NCBI RefSeq assembly: GCF_017349355.1
Contig: NZ_JAFMPM010000006.1
Coordinates: forward strand, 1,364,001 to 1,428,000
From: Thiothrix fructosivorans
GTDB taxonomy: Bacteria > Pseudomonadota > Gammaproteobacteria > Thiotrichales > Thiotrichaceae
Reading direction: 5' to 3'
DNA: 64,000 nucleotides
A program made the translations under genes and the position numbers. Below the pieces are notes generated by a model, which was not told where the DNA came from, did no database searches, and saw only the letters and a list, made by a program, of their open reading frames with translations. Position 1 is the first letter of the stretch. The number at the start of each line of letters is the position of its first letter. This document shows, in pieces, positions 15,001 to 23,912 of this stretch.

Positions 15001-16140
15001 TTAAGGTTCGTGCGTAAAGTCCACCACATCGCTCGGTAAGCCCAAACCAAAGCGAGTACGCGGTTTTGTGCCATGTGCTTGAATCAAATAAGGTTCTGCT
15101 GCTGCTTGCCCCAGGATCTTTTTCAGTACTTTGTGAGTGTGGGATTTTCGCTCTTCAAACCACGGCTTGGTGATACCCTCGCGCAAGGCTTGTGCCACTT
15201 GTTCGTAGCTGCCAGTTTGCCCGTGCAAGCGTGTGTAAACGTCCAGAAATTGCACGGCTAAATCGGGCGTTTCCTGCGTTGTCCAATGCACGGGGGGCTG
15301 GTTTTGTGCATGGCGTTGCAGCATCCACGCATAAAACGCCAGTTGTACTGGCGGCATGGAGATGGCAATCCCGCCGCAATGTAACTGGGCACGATGCCAA
15401 TTCAGGTGTACATGCAGCGGGTCGAAGCGCCGTTGCGCCGTGCTGATGGTGGCGCTGAAGGTGCGATTACCTTCCAATAATTCCGTCGGCAAGCCTTCCC
15501 GCAAACGCACGAAGGGAATATCTGCCAGCGTGACTGCCACGCTCGCCGCGTCGAAACCTGAACCATCTTCGCGCACCACCCACACGGGACGCGGGGGCGG
15601 GTAATAGAATTCGTGATTGAAATAATACTCGTCTTCCACCAGCACATGGCTGAGGCGGTCTTGCGCCCTACCGAACAACGACAGTGCATAACCGATGTAA
15701 TACGTCATAGTGCGGCGACCGCCCGACAGCGAAACGTGCAAACTGGTGTGCGGGTCAGCGGTAAAGTGGCGTACCGTGCGGGTAATGAAATCGGCGGCGT
15801 GGGTATTATCCATGCCGCTGCGTACATCGTCCAACGCGGTGTCGCGTGCATCGGTGATCAGGTGAATGTGGCTTGCGTCAAAAGCAGGCGGGGGCAGGGC
15901 GTAATCCGTACATAACTTGCTCAGCTCGTTTTGGTGCGTGGTGCACAAACCGGCGCGTACATATTCTGCCCCGCGCAAGGTGGTGATGACGTGTACTTCG
16001 GTGGGTAACCACGGCGGGTCAGTTTGGCGTGCGAGTGCGTAATAGGTTTCGGTGACAATTTGCGGGGAATTGGCAGCGACCGCGAGCAAGATGCGACGCG
16101 GGTAGGTGTGGGGCAAGGTGGGGTCGAGTTGTTTTTTCAA
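15001..16140 (-). CDS. CRISPR-associated CARF protein, NE0113 family (copy 2)
   Basis: 379 aa starting at TTG (16140), immediately after the cas6 stop; this start gives the same N-terminal length as copy 1. Matching landmarks are RRILLAVAANSPQIVTETYYAL and SLSGGRRTMTYYIGYALSLFGR. Copy 1 has GGRK where this has GGRR (near 143). If that Lys is the SSO2081-type catalytic residue, copy 2 may bind without cutting, or cut more slowly. Overall similarity to copy 1 is clear but modest, so this is an old duplication or separate acquisition, not a recent copy. Confidence 0.8.
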   Translation of the reverse strand: MKKQLDPTLPHTYPRRILLAVAANSPQIVTETYYALARQTDPPWLPTEVHVITTLRGAEYVRAGLCTTHQNELSKLCTDYALPPPAFDASHIHLITDARDTALDDVRSGMDNTHAADFITRTVRHFTADPHTSLHVSLSGGRRTMTYYIGYALSLFGRAQDRLSHVLVEDEYYFNHEFYYPPPRPVWVVREDGSGFDAASVAVTLADIPFVRLREGLPTELLEGNRTFSATISTAQRRFDPLHVHLNWHRAQLHCGGIAISMPPVQLAFYAWMLQRHAQNQPPVHWTTQETPDLAVQFLDVYTRLHGQTGSYEQVAQALREGITKPWFEERKSHTHKVLKKILGQAAAEPYLIQAHGTKPRTRFGLGLPSDVVDFTHEP

Positions 16141-17100
16141 TTACGCTGCTTCTTCTACATAGCAGTCGAGCGTATACCCGCCCATGCCCATCACTACCCC
16201 CTTACCCGCGTGTACCCATTGCCCCAACCACAACCACGCCCAAAAATCGTCCAGCCCATCCAATGCCAGCGTAAAGTTGCCGACCAGCCCGCCCATTTGC
16301 ACCTTATTTTGCTGACGGTTGGAATAACGCGCCCACTCATGCCACTGCAACGCTGCCGCCAACACTGGCACGGCGGCTGCCCGCTGGCTCAATGCCTTAA
16401 AGTCCGCCTCCAGCCTAGCCCCCGCATGATACGCGTGCAACAACGTAATCCGCCGCATCAAGGTATTCATCAATAGCTGAAAACTAAACCGACTGCTGCG
16501 TATTGGCGTTCCCTCCTGCAACAAGCGCAACGGCGTTTGCAACTGCACTCGCACCCGTTTCGGCATCGGCGGAATCACTGGCACAACCCCCGGCAATGCC
16601 TGCAAACGGCCTCCTGCCGCCAGAATCGTGTGCCACGCACCCGCCCCCAGCAGCGTTTCCTGCGCCACCGTCACCAGTGCGTAACGCCCATCGCCTTTAC
16701 CAACCCCACGTTCCCCCACCTGCTGCAACGCATGGATCAAATACGGCAAATGCCCAATCGCCGTGCCCAATAAAGTCAATTCCAGATGAAACGTATCCCC
16801 CGGCATATACTGCCGCCCCGATGTTGCCAACGGCTGCATAATATAAGGGTGGGGGGCAGTGCTGACTTTTTCCAGTAACGGTTCTTGATGGGCAGGTGTT
16901 TCAAACACCTGTCGGTACACGCAAGCACGCGCTAATAAACACTGCGTACATTCTGGCTCACGCGTAATGCACGCCGTGCGCCGCAACGCGTGACCAAATG
17001 CGCCGCGCCACGTCGAGCCAGCATAAGCAGGAAATTGGATGGTAGTCAACGCCCGCAGGGTAAAACGGTAACGGGCGATAGGTAGGCTAAAGTCAGGCAT
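16141..17100 (-). CDS. cas6: Cas6 pre-crRNA endoribonuclease
   Basis: 319 aa. The C-terminal GKGVVMGMGGYTLDCYV is the Gly-rich loop of the second ferredoxin fold of Cas6 (PF10040 type). A four-Cys cluster (CITREPECTQCLLARACVY, residues 44-62) is also typical of this Cas6 branch, with FPAYAGSTWRGAFGHALRR before it. It should cut the repeat transcript at the base of the hairpin. It starts 8 nt after the phaR stop on the same strand and its stop abuts the NE0113 copy 2 start, so it may be read from the phaR promoter. Confidence 0.88.
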   Translation of the reverse strand: MPDFSLPIARYRFTLRALTTIQFPAYAGSTWRGAFGHALRRTACITREPECTQCLLARACVYRQVFETPAHQEPLLEKVSTAPHPYIMQPLATSGRQYMPGDTFHLELTLLGTAIGHLPYLIHALQQVGERGVGKGDGRYALVTVAQETLLGAGAWHTILAAGGRLQALPGVVPVIPPMPKRVRVQLQTPLRLLQEGTPIRSSRFSFQLLMNTLMRRITLLHAYHAGARLEADFKALSQRAAAVPVLAAALQWHEWARYSNRQQNKVQMGGLVGNFTLALDGLDDFWAWLWLGQWVHAGKGVVMGMGGYTLDCYVEEAA

Positions 17101-17107
17101 GACAACC

Positions 17108-17560
17108 TTACTTCTTCGGCTGTAAATTCCCTAGAATGCTTTCCTGCATTTTCTTCCAAGTTTGCATATTTTGTTCGCCGACTTTCATCCATGCATCCAG
17201 CGGCGTACCGGCGAGTATTTTGTGCATTTGTTCGCGTACTGCCACTTGTTGGCTCGTAAATAGCCCGACGCTTTGCTCCATGTATTCCATGAAACCTTTG
17301 CGGGTGGTATCGCTGTAGTTGCGGATGAATTGTTCCAGAATGTCGGCGCTGAATAACGGTTGCCCGCCCGACTCCTGTTCCATAATGATTTGCAGCAAGA
17401 TACTGCGGGTAATGTCATCACCGGATTGGCGGTCAATGACTTTGAAAGGCGTTTCCGCCAGTACCAAATCGCGCACGTCGCTCAACGTGATGTAACAACT
17501 TTGGGTGGTGTCGTACAAACGGCGATTCGGGTATTTCTTGATAATGCGTTCTTCGGCCAT
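17108..17560 (-). CDS. phaR: PHA synthesis repressor PhaR
   Basis: 150 aa from the ATG at 17560 (MAEERIIKKYPNRRLYDTTQSCYITL), the exact PHB_acc_N DNA-binding motif. The N-terminal extension to 17593 has no ribosome site. A second PHB-accumulation region (ITRSILLQIIMEQESGGQPLFS) and a helical C-terminus ending KKMQESILGNLQPKK follow. PhaR binds both PHB granules and DNA and represses phasin and pha genes until polymer forms. It lies downstream of phaB on the same strand and directly ahead of cas6. Confidence 0.93.
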   Translation of the reverse strand: MAEERIIKKYPNRRLYDTTQSCYITLSDVRDLVLAETPFKVIDRQSGDDITRSILLQIIMEQESGGQPLFSADILEQFIRNYSDTTRKGFMEYMEQSVGLFTSQQVAVREQMHKILAGTPLDAWMKVGEQNMQTWKKMQESILGNLQPKK

Positions 17561-17719
17561 AAGATCTTCGTCAGTGCTGCTGTGATGAAACAAATAAAAT
17601 CAACGGGCTGCATGGTGTGTGGCAGCTTCTCTCTAGGATTTTATCGCTTAACGTTTGGTTATGCACACAAAAACAGTCTGGCAATGCACAAAAGCAGTGA
17701 ATTTTTGGGGGTAGGCGGA

Positions 17720-17751
17720 GCGTAGAGACGCAAAATCTTGCCTCTCTACGC
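17720..17751. repeat. REP-like palindrome between phaB and phaR
   Basis: 9-bp perfect stem GCGTAGAGA / TCTCTACGC with an inner GCAA/TTGC pairing. The GTAGAGACGC arm resembles dispersed palindromes known from many bacteria. There is no T-run, so a repeat element or mRNA-stabilising hairpin fits better than a terminator. Confidence 0.6.
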
Positions 17752-17765
17752 CACCCTCAATCACC

Positions 17766-18494
17766 TTAGTGAATGAATTGACCGCCGTTAGCAGAGATAT
17801 TCGCGCCCGTAATGAAGCCCGCTTTATCCGATGCTAAGAAGGAAACGATGGCTGCCATTTCTTCTGGTGTGCCCAAACGACCGACCGGAATTTGTGCAAT
17901 AATTTTGTTACGCACGTCTTCGGCAATGGCCATAACCATTTCAGTCGCGATGTAACCCGGTGACAAGGTGTTGATAGTTACACCTTTGCGTGCCACTTCT
18001 TGCGCCAGTGCCATGCTGAAACCGTGTACGCCTGCTTTCGCAGCGCTGTAGTTGGTTTGACCAAACTGACCTTTCTGACCATTGATGGAAGAAATGTTGA
18101 TGACGCGCCCAAAGCCACGGTCAGCCATTTCGTTCACGAACTGGTGAGTCACGTTGAACACGCTGTCAAGGTTGGTTTTCATGACCGCCGCCCAATGCGC
18201 TGGCGTGATTTTCTTGAAGGTTGCATCACGGGTAATGCCCGCGCAGTTAACAATAATGTCAACCTGACCGAAATCCGCAATGACAGAGGCTTTCAGTTTC
18301 GCGCAATCGTCATAGTTGCTGACGTCACAAGGATAGATAGCCACTTCATAATCTTGTTTCGCTTGCCATGCTTTGGCTTGCTCTTCTGGCTCGAAATACG
18401 TGGTGACAACTTTGTAACCATCAGCAGCGAATTGTTTGCAAATCGCATTGCCAATACCGCCCGTACCACCTGTTACCAGTGCAACTTTACTCAT
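17766..18494 (-). CDS. phaB: Acetoacetyl-CoA reductase PhaB
   Basis: 242 aa from the ATG at 18494 with AGGAG upstream. It is a classical short-chain dehydrogenase: TGGTGGIG cofactor loop at 8-15, NCAG near 86, catalytic Ser of NISSING, and YSAAK (Tyr/Lys). It reduces acetoacetyl-CoA to (R)-3-hydroxybutyryl-CoA with NADPH, the monomer for PHB. It follows phaA by 25 nt in one operon. The C-terminus ANISANGGQFIH is typical for PhaB. Confidence 0.95.
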   Translation of the reverse strand: MSKVALVTGGTGGIGNAICKQFAADGYKVVTTYFEPEEQAKAWQAKQDYEVAIYPCDVSNYDDCAKLKASVIADFGQVDIIVNCAGITRDATFKKITPAHWAAVMKTNLDSVFNVTHQFVNEMADRGFGRVINISSINGQKGQFGQTNYSAAKAGVHGFSMALAQEVARKGVTINTLSPGYIATEMVMAIAEDVRNKIIAQIPVGRLGTPEEMAAIVSFLASDKAGFITGANISANGGQFIH

Positions 18495-18519
18495 ATCGTT
18501 TCTCCTCTTAAAAGTGTCA

Positions 18520-19704
18520 TTAAATCGCTTCAACTGCCAATGCAACGCCTTGACCACCGCCGATACACAGGGTTGCCAGACCTTTTTTCGCGCCCGTACG
18601 CTTCATGCCGTGCAACAGCGTGACCAGTACCCGCGCACCGGATGCACCAATCGGATGACCCAACGCAATCGCGCCACCGCTGACGTTCACTTTGCTCAGG
18701 TCAAAACCGAGGCTTTCGTTAACTGACATCGCTTGCGCCGCGAAGGCTTCGTTTGCTTCGATCATGTCGAGATCCGCCACGCTCCAACCGGCTTTTTCCA
18801 AGCACTTGGTGGTCGCAGGGATAGGGCCAGTACCCATGATCGCCGGGTCAACGCCTGCGCTAGAGAAAGCCACGATGCGTGCCATCGGGGTCAAACCCAG
18901 TTCAGCCGCTTTGGATGCTGTCATGACGATGACTGCCGCCGCGCCGTCGTTGATGCCGGAAGCGTTGCCCGCTGTAACCGTGCCGTCTTTCTTGAACGCA
19001 GGGCGCAGTTTGCCGAGGGATGCAGCGGTGGTGCCAGCGCGTGGGAATTCGTCCGTATTGAAGACCAGTGGCTCGCCTTTACGCTGGGGGATCACGACGG
19101 GGATAATTTCATCGTTGAATGCGCCCGCTTTTTGTGCTGCTTCAGTTTTTTGTTGCGAGCTAGCGGCGAATTCGTCTTGCGCTTCACGGCTGAAACCGTA
19201 TTGACTGGCGATATTTTCAGCGGTCATGCCCATGTGATAATCATTGCTGGCACACCAAAGACCGTCTTTAATCATGGTGTCGACCATTTTCCAGTCGCCC
19301 ATTTTCTGACCGTTACGTGAGTTGGGCAGGACGTGTGCGGAAGCGCTCATGGTTTCCTGACCACCCGCAATCACGATGTCCGCATCGCCACAAGCCACAG
19401 CTTGATACGCTAAGTGAACGGCTTTCAAGCCACTGCCGCAGACTTTGTTGATTGTCATCGCGGGGACTTCAACGGGTAAACCAGCCGATAAAACCGCTTG
19501 ACGTGCTGGATTTTGCCCCACGCCTGCCGTCAAAACTTGACCTAAAATAACCTCATTGATTTGTTCAGGTTTCAAACCAGAACGTTCCAATAGCCCTTTG
19601 ATGACGGTTGCGCCGAGTTCAGAAGCAGGGATGGCGGCAAGTGAACCGCCGAAAGTACCAAGTGCAGTTCTGCCAGCGGCTACGATAACAATATCTTCAC
19701 GCAT
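18520..19704 (-). CDS. phaA: Acetyl-CoA acetyltransferase PhaA
   Basis: 394 aa from the ATG at 19704 (AGGAG 7 nt upstream), normal thiolase II length. [11 protein letters not shown] holds the nucleophilic Cys near 89. [11 protein letters not shown] holds the His and CIGGGQGVA the second Cys near the end. It condenses two acetyl-CoA to acetoacetyl-CoA, the first step of PHB synthesis. It heads the phaA-phaB-(phaR) unit, divergent from phaE-phaC. Confidence 0.95.
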   Translation of the reverse strand: MREDIVIVAAGRTALGTFGGSLAAIPASELGATVIKGLLERSGLKPEQINEVILGQVLTAGVGQNPARQAVLSAGLPVEVPAMTINKVCGSGLKAVHLAYQAVACGDADIVIAGGQETMSASAHVLPNSRNGQKMGDWKMVDTMIKDGLWCASNDYHMGMTAENIASQYGFSREAQDEFAASSQQKTEAAQKAGAFNDEIIPVVIPQRKGEPLVFNTDEFPRAGTTAASLGKLRPAFKKDGTVTAGNASGINDGAAAVIVMTASKAAELGLTPMARIVAFSSAGVDPAIMGTGPIPATTKCLEKAGWSVADLDMIEANEAFAAQAMSVNESLGFDLSKVNVSGGAIALGHPIGASGARVLVTLLHGMKRTGAKKGLATLCIGGGQGVALAVEAI

Positions 19705-19892
19705 GAAGCGTTCTCCTAGGGTGTAAAATAGCTCAAACTTTATGATATATGTGCAAGATGTCAACAATAAGCTGATAAGTATTGGGTTGGCAAGCCATGA
19801 AATACGGGAATGTCAACATTGTTGCGACGCACAAAATAGCATGTTAAGCTCTGAAAAGGCAATGTTTTTATACGCGGAGGGTGGGTACTATA
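19705..19892. promoter_or_regulatory. Divergent phaA / phaE control region
   Basis: 188 bp. Two direct repeats, ATGTCAACAAT (19758-19768) and ATGTCAACATT (19810-19820), lie 52 bp apart, about five helical turns. The second runs into TTGTTGCGAC, giving an imperfect GTC/GAC-flanked inverted repeat. They are candidate PhaR sites; no strong sigma70 promoter was picked out. Confidence 0.4.
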
Positions 19893-20831
19893 ATGGCAGA
19901 GTGGTCCGAAGAAATGATGAGAAATTGGTCTGATGCCCAACGTCGTTATTGGGATGCTTGGTCAGATCTGTCAAAAATGGGGCAAATGAATGCTCAACCC
20001 GCCATGGCGACCTCTGCGTGGACACAAAGTCTAGAACAATGGTGGAAAGCCGTTAGCCCACACTCCGCCCCCGGCGCATCCACCGATGCTTTCCAACGCA
20101 TGGTCGAAATGGGCAAGATTTACATGAATCTTGCTGAAAATGCTTACAACTCCCAACAAGCGGGTAAGTCCGGTAACGATACCATCACCGCGTGTATGGA
20201 TGCGCTGGAAACGGGCTTCCGGCAGCCTTTTAATACGCACGGTTTTGGCGTGGGTCAGTCAGCACTGGATAGCTGGCAGCGTGTGCTCAATAGCATGGGG
20301 ATGCAATCCGTGCAGCCCTCCGCTAATTGGAGTGAGCAACTCAATAAAATGCTGGCTACCCCTTCCGTTGGTTTCAACCGCGAATCGCAAGAACGTTTGC
20401 AAGCCTTGGCAAAACTGGGCGGTAACTATCAGGATGCGATGGATGATTATCTGAAAGCCTTCGCCAAACAAGGGTTGGAATCCGTGCAAGCCTTGCGTGA
20501 ACGGGTTGAAGCCATGCGTCAAGCGGGGCAGAGTATCCATTCCGTGCGTGAATTGTATGACTTGTGGGTGGAGGTCAACGAACAGGTGTATGCCAAATTT
20601 GCGATGACCGATGAGTATCAAGTGGTGTACGGTGATTTGGTCAATGCGTTGATGGAACTCAAGCAAGGCATCAATGCCGAGCTGGATACGGTGTATGCTT
20701 CTGCTAACTTGCCCAGTCGCAAAGAACTGAATGCTGCGTTCGAGAAACAGCAGATCATGCGCCGTGAAAATCGTGCGCTGCGTAAGCAGGTTGAGGAACT
20801 CGCCCGTAAGGTTGATGCGTTGCTAGCCTGA
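19893..20831 (+). CDS. phaE: Class III PHA synthase subunit PhaE
   Basis: 312 aa from the ATG at 19893 (GGAGG 12 nt upstream; a GTG at 19881 touches the ribosome site and is less likely). MAEWSEEMMRNWSDAQRRYWDAWSD at the start and the RENRALRKQVEELARKVDALL coiled-coil end are typical of PhaE. It has no catalytic residues of its own; it forms the active heterodimer with PhaC. Residues 205-255 (VREL-YDLWVEVNEQVYAK) are the conserved PHA_synth_III_E core. 29 nt separate it from phaC. Confidence 0.95.
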   Translation: MAEWSEEMMRNWSDAQRRYWDAWSDLSKMGQMNAQPAMATSAWTQSLEQWWKAVSPHSAPGASTDAFQRMVEMGKIYMNLAENAYNSQQAGKSGNDTITACMDALETGFRQPFNTHGFGVGQSALDSWQRVLNSMGMQSVQPSANWSEQLNKMLATPSVGFNRESQERLQALAKLGGNYQDAMDDYLKAFAKQGLESVQALRERVEAMRQAGQSIHSVRELYDLWVEVNEQVYAKFAMTDEYQVVYGDLVNALMELKQGINAELDTVYASANLPSRKELNAAFEKQQIMRRENRALRKQVEELARKVDALLA

Positions 20832-20860
20832 TCAGAACTGGATATTCAAGGAGAACGAAC

Positions 20861-21922
20861 ATGCCGTTTCAAATGCGTCCAGATGACATTCTGAACGAAG
20901 TTAAAACCTTCAATGAAAAACTCGCACAAGGTATGACCAATCTGCTGGGGGTCGGTGAGATTTCTACAGGTGTTACGCCGTTTGAAGTGGTGTATACCGA
21001 AGACAAGCTTAAGCTGTTGCATTACCTCGGTGCTAACGAGCCGACCAATACCGTGCCGTTGTTGATCGTGTACGCATTGGTAAACCGTCCTTATATGACA
21101 GATATTCAGGAAAATCGCTCGACCATTAAAGGCTTGCTGGATGCGGGGCAGGATGTGTACCTAATCGACTGGGGATACCCCGATGCGTCTGATCGTTACT
21201 TGACCATTGACGACTACCTCAACGGTTATTTGGATAATTGCGTGGATAAAATCCGTGCGCGTCATGGCGTGGATGCGGTCAACCTGTTGGGGATTTGCCA
21301 AGGTGGGGCGTTTAGCTTGTGCTATAGCGCCATGCACTCTGCAAAAGTCAAAAACCTGATTACGATGGTTACGCCTGTGGATTACCACACGCCGGATAAT
21401 ATGCTGAGCCATTGGGTACAAAACGTCGACATCGACCAACTGGTCAATACCACTGGCAATATTCCGGGCGAAATGCTTAATTGGACGTTCCTCAACTTAA
21501 AGCCCTACCAATTGATGGGGCAGAAGTACCTCGGTATGGTGGATGTGATGGGTGATAGCCAAAACCTGAAAAACTTCATGCGTATGGAAAAGTGGATTTT
21601 CGATAGCCCCGATCAGGCGGGTGAAACCTTCCGCCAATTCATCAAGGACTTTTTCCAGCAAAACAAGCTGCTGAAAGGCGAAGTGCAGATTGGCGATTAC
21701 ACGGTTGACCTGAAAAACATCACTGCGCCGATCATGAATATCTTTGCGGAACAGGATCATCTCGTACCACCGGCTGCGTCTCGTGCCTTGAAAGGTGCAA
21801 CCAGTACAGCGGATTACACCGAGTTCTCTTTCAAAGGCGGTCACATCGGTATTTATGTCAGCGGCAAAGCGCAAAAGACGATTCCGCCCGCGATTGGTGA
21901 GTGGTTGACTGCCCGTAGCTAA
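20861..21922 (+). CDS. phaC: Class III PHA synthase subunit PhaC
   Basis: 353 aa, the short class III type. LLGICQGGAF near 145-154 is the lipase-like box with catalytic Cys. NIFAEQDHLVPP carries the catalytic Asp and GGHIGIYVSG the catalytic His. It polymerises 3-hydroxybutyryl-CoA at the granule surface. AGGAG lies 6 nt before the ATG. The class III type (PhaE-PhaC) is usual for purple sulfur bacteria and Thiothrix-like organisms. Confidence 0.96.
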   Translation: MPFQMRPDDILNEVKTFNEKLAQGMTNLLGVGEISTGVTPFEVVYTEDKLKLLHYLGANEPTNTVPLLIVYALVNRPYMTDIQENRSTIKGLLDAGQDVYLIDWGYPDASDRYLTIDDYLNGYLDNCVDKIRARHGVDAVNLLGICQGGAFSLCYSAMHSAKVKNLITMVTPVDYHTPDNMLSHWVQNVDIDQLVNTTGNIPGEMLNWTFLNLKPYQLMGQKYLGMVDVMGDSQNLKNFMRMEKWIFDSPDQAGETFRQFIKDFFQQNKLLKGEVQIGDYTVDLKNITAPIMNIFAEQDHLVPPAASRALKGATSTADYTEFSFKGGHIGIYVSGKAQKTIPPAIGEWLTARS

Positions 21923-21951
21923 AAAAATTGCAGGATGGAGTGATGCGATGC

Positions 21952-21980
21952 TTGACGTGAGCGTTCATACTCCGTATAGT
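21952..21980 (+). promoter_or_regulatory. Promoter of the tRNA cluster
   Basis: TTGACG (21952-21957), 17-nt spacer, TATAGT (21975-21980), followed by a GC-rich discriminator (TCGCGC), as expected for a stringently controlled stable-RNA promoter. tRNA-Pro starts 51 nt downstream. Confidence 0.75.
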
Positions 21981-22031
21981 TCGCGCTCTTGATTGAGGAA
22001 ACGAATCAACCTATTCATCCTTCATCAACGT

Positions 22032-22108
22032 CGGAATATAGCGCAGTCTGGTAGCGCACCTGTTTTGGGTACAGGGGGTCGGGGGTTCGAATCCCTCTAT
22101 TCCGACCA
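22032..22108 (+). tRNA. tRNA-Pro (TGG)
   Basis: 77 nt with encoded CCA. The acceptor stem CGGAATA/TATTCCG pairs perfectly and the anticodon loop is TTTTGGG (anticodon TGG). It is the first gene of the Pro-Arg-His cluster. Confidence 0.97.
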
Positions 22109-22125
22109 ATTTTTACCTCTTACTT

Positions 22126-22201
22126 GCGCCCGTAGCTCAACGGATAGAGCAACGGCCTTCTAAGCCGTAGGTTGCAGGTTCGAGCCCTGCCGGGCGCGCC
22201 A
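22126..22201 (+). tRNA. tRNA-Arg (TCT)
   Basis: 76 nt with encoded CCA. Acceptor GCGCCCG/CGGGCGC; anticodon loop CTTCTAA gives TCT. 17 nt after tRNA-Pro. Confidence 0.97.
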
Positions 22202-22232
22202 TTCGATGCCCAGCAGAGACAATGTTTTCCGT

Positions 22233-22309
22233 GGTGACTGTAGCTCAGTTGGTAGAGCACTGGATTGTGATTCCGGTGGTCGTGGGTTCGAGCCCCATCA
22301 GCCACCCCA
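22233..22309 (+). tRNA. tRNA-His (GTG)
   Basis: Includes the extra 5' G(-1) at 22233 opposite C73 and encoded CCA. The anticodon loop is TTGTGAT (GTG). The acceptor arms GTGACTG and CAGCCAC contain one A-C mismatch, at pair 4-69. Confidence 0.95.
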
Positions 22310-22352
22310 CTTTTTCCCGCTTCAAATATTATGCAAAAGCAACAACGCTGTG

Positions 22353-22358
22353 TATAAT
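22353..22358 (+). promoter_or_regulatory. Possible -10 element before tRNA-Leu
   Basis: A perfect TATAAT preceded by TG, 61 nt before tRNA-Leu. The -35 region (TTATGC, 18 nt upstream) is weak. Confidence 0.4.
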
Positions 22359-22419
22359 TGCCCCCTTCGTGATTCCCTACTGTTGCTTACGGCGCGGATT
22401 CCACGGTTAGTAGATACAT

Positions 22420-22504
22420 GCGAAAATGGCGGAATTGGTAGACGCACTGGTTTTAGGTACCAGCGCCGCAAGGCGTGAGAGTTCGAGTCTCTCTTTTCGC
22501 ACCA
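22420..22504 (+). tRNA. tRNA-Leu (TAG)
   Basis: 85 nt with a long variable arm and encoded CCA. Acceptor GCGAAAA/TTTTCGC; anticodon loop TTTTAGG gives TAG. It is followed by tig after 72 nt. Confidence 0.97.
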
Positions 22505-22576
22505 CCCTTATCCCTTCGATTTTAATGATGAGCTGCCCTGCATCGGTGGATGTCAGGCCCGTAACGAGGTTTTTAC

Positions 22577-23884
22577 ATGCAATTTTCTGTCGAAACAACC
22601 GGTAACATTGACCGCAAGATGACTGTGGCAGTCCCTGCCCAACAGATTGATCAGGAAGTGGAAAAACGCCTGAAAGGGATGGCAGGTCGGGTCAAAATTG
22701 ACGGTTTCCGCCCCGGTAAAGTCCCCTTTGCTGTCGTAAAAAAACGTTATGCAGACTCGGTGCGTTACGAAGTGGTTGAGAAGTTGCTCGGTTCTAGCTT
22801 CCAAGACGCCGCTAACCAAGAAAAATTACGCGTTGCTGGCTTGCCTGACATTGACTTGAAAACGATGGAAGCAGGCAAGGACTTAGAGTTCGTGGCAAGC
22901 TTCCAAGTGTACCCAGACGTGGTAATCGCTGGCGTTGAAACCCTGAGCATTACCCGCCCAGTGGCTGACATTGCGGATGCTGATCTCGACAAGATGATTG
23001 ATGTCATTCGCAAGCAAAATCAAGAGTGGAATGACGTTGAGCGTGCCGCCGCTGTTGGTGATATGGTCAAAGTTGATTTCGACGGTTCAGTGGAAGGCGA
23101 GGCTTTTGAAGGCGGTGCGGCGGAAGATTATTCTGTCGAACTGGGCGCAGGTCGCATGTTGAAAGACTTTGAAGAAGGCCTGGTTGGCATGAAAGCGGGC
23201 GATGAGAAAACCATTGATGTGGCTTTCCCTGACACTTATCACGCAGAAAACCTCAAGGGTAAAACCGCACAGTTCAAACTCACCTTGAAGCAAGTGCGTG
23301 AATCCGTACTGCCTGAAGTGAACGCTGACTTCATCAATAAGTTTGGTTTGGAGGGCGCTTCTGTTGAAGAATTCCGCGCTGAAATCAAAAAGAACATGCA
23401 GCGTGAACTCGACAATGCTATCAAAACCCAGCTCAAGCAGCAGGTGATGGATGGTTTGGCGGATTTGCACGCTATTGATATTCCTAACGCGCTGATCAAA
23501 GACGAAATCCGTTACGTTCGTGAAGAGTTCTCGCAAAACACCGGTTCTAAAGCGGATAATATCCCTGACGAGTTGTTTGCACCGCAAGCCGAGCGTCGCG
23601 TTAAGTTAGGTTTGATTGTCGGTGAAGTGATTCGCCAACACAGTCTGCAGCGTGACCCTGCGCGTGTTGAGGCGATGCTGGAAACCGTCGCGGCAACGTA
23701 TGAAGACCCGCAAGAGCTGAAAAATTACTACCGCAGCAACCGTCAAGCGATGCAAACTATCGAAGCCGCCGTCATGGAAGAGATGATTGTGGATTGGGTT
23801 ATGGAAAAAGCCACTGTGACTGACGAACCCCGTAACTTCGATAGCATCATGAATCCTAACAAGCCAGAACAGGCGCAAGCCTAA
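22577..23884 (+). CDS. tig: Trigger factor
   Basis: 435 aa, standard length. The ribosome-binding domain carries GFRPGKVP near 45-52, matching the signature loop G-F-R-x-G-x-x-P that docks at uL23. The FKBP-like PPIase domain follows (VGDMVKVDFDGSVEGEAFEGG at about 155-175), then the helical chaperone C-domain. It holds nascent chains at the ribosome exit. It is the first of the conserved tig-clpP-clpX-lon chain. Confidence 0.97.
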   Translation: MQFSVETTGNIDRKMTVAVPAQQIDQEVEKRLKGMAGRVKIDGFRPGKVPFAVVKKRYADSVRYEVVEKLLGSSFQDAANQEKLRVAGLPDIDLKTMEAGKDLEFVASFQVYPDVVIAGVETLSITRPVADIADADLDKMIDVIRKQNQEWNDVERAAAVGDMVKVDFDGSVEGEAFEGGAAEDYSVELGAGRMLKDFEEGLVGMKAGDEKTIDVAFPDTYHAENLKGKTAQFKLTLKQVRESVLPEVNADFINKFGLEGASVEEFRAEIKKNMQRELDNAIKTQLKQQVMDGLADLHAIDIPNALIKDEIRYVREEFSQNTGSKADNIPDELFAPQAERRVKLGLIVGEVIRQHSLQRDPARVEAMLETVAATYEDPQELKNYYRSNRQAMQTIEAAVMEEMIVDWVMEKATVTDEPRNFDSIMNPNKPEQAQA

Positions 23885-23912
23885 GTTCGGTATACACAAA
23901 AGGTAGGTTGTA

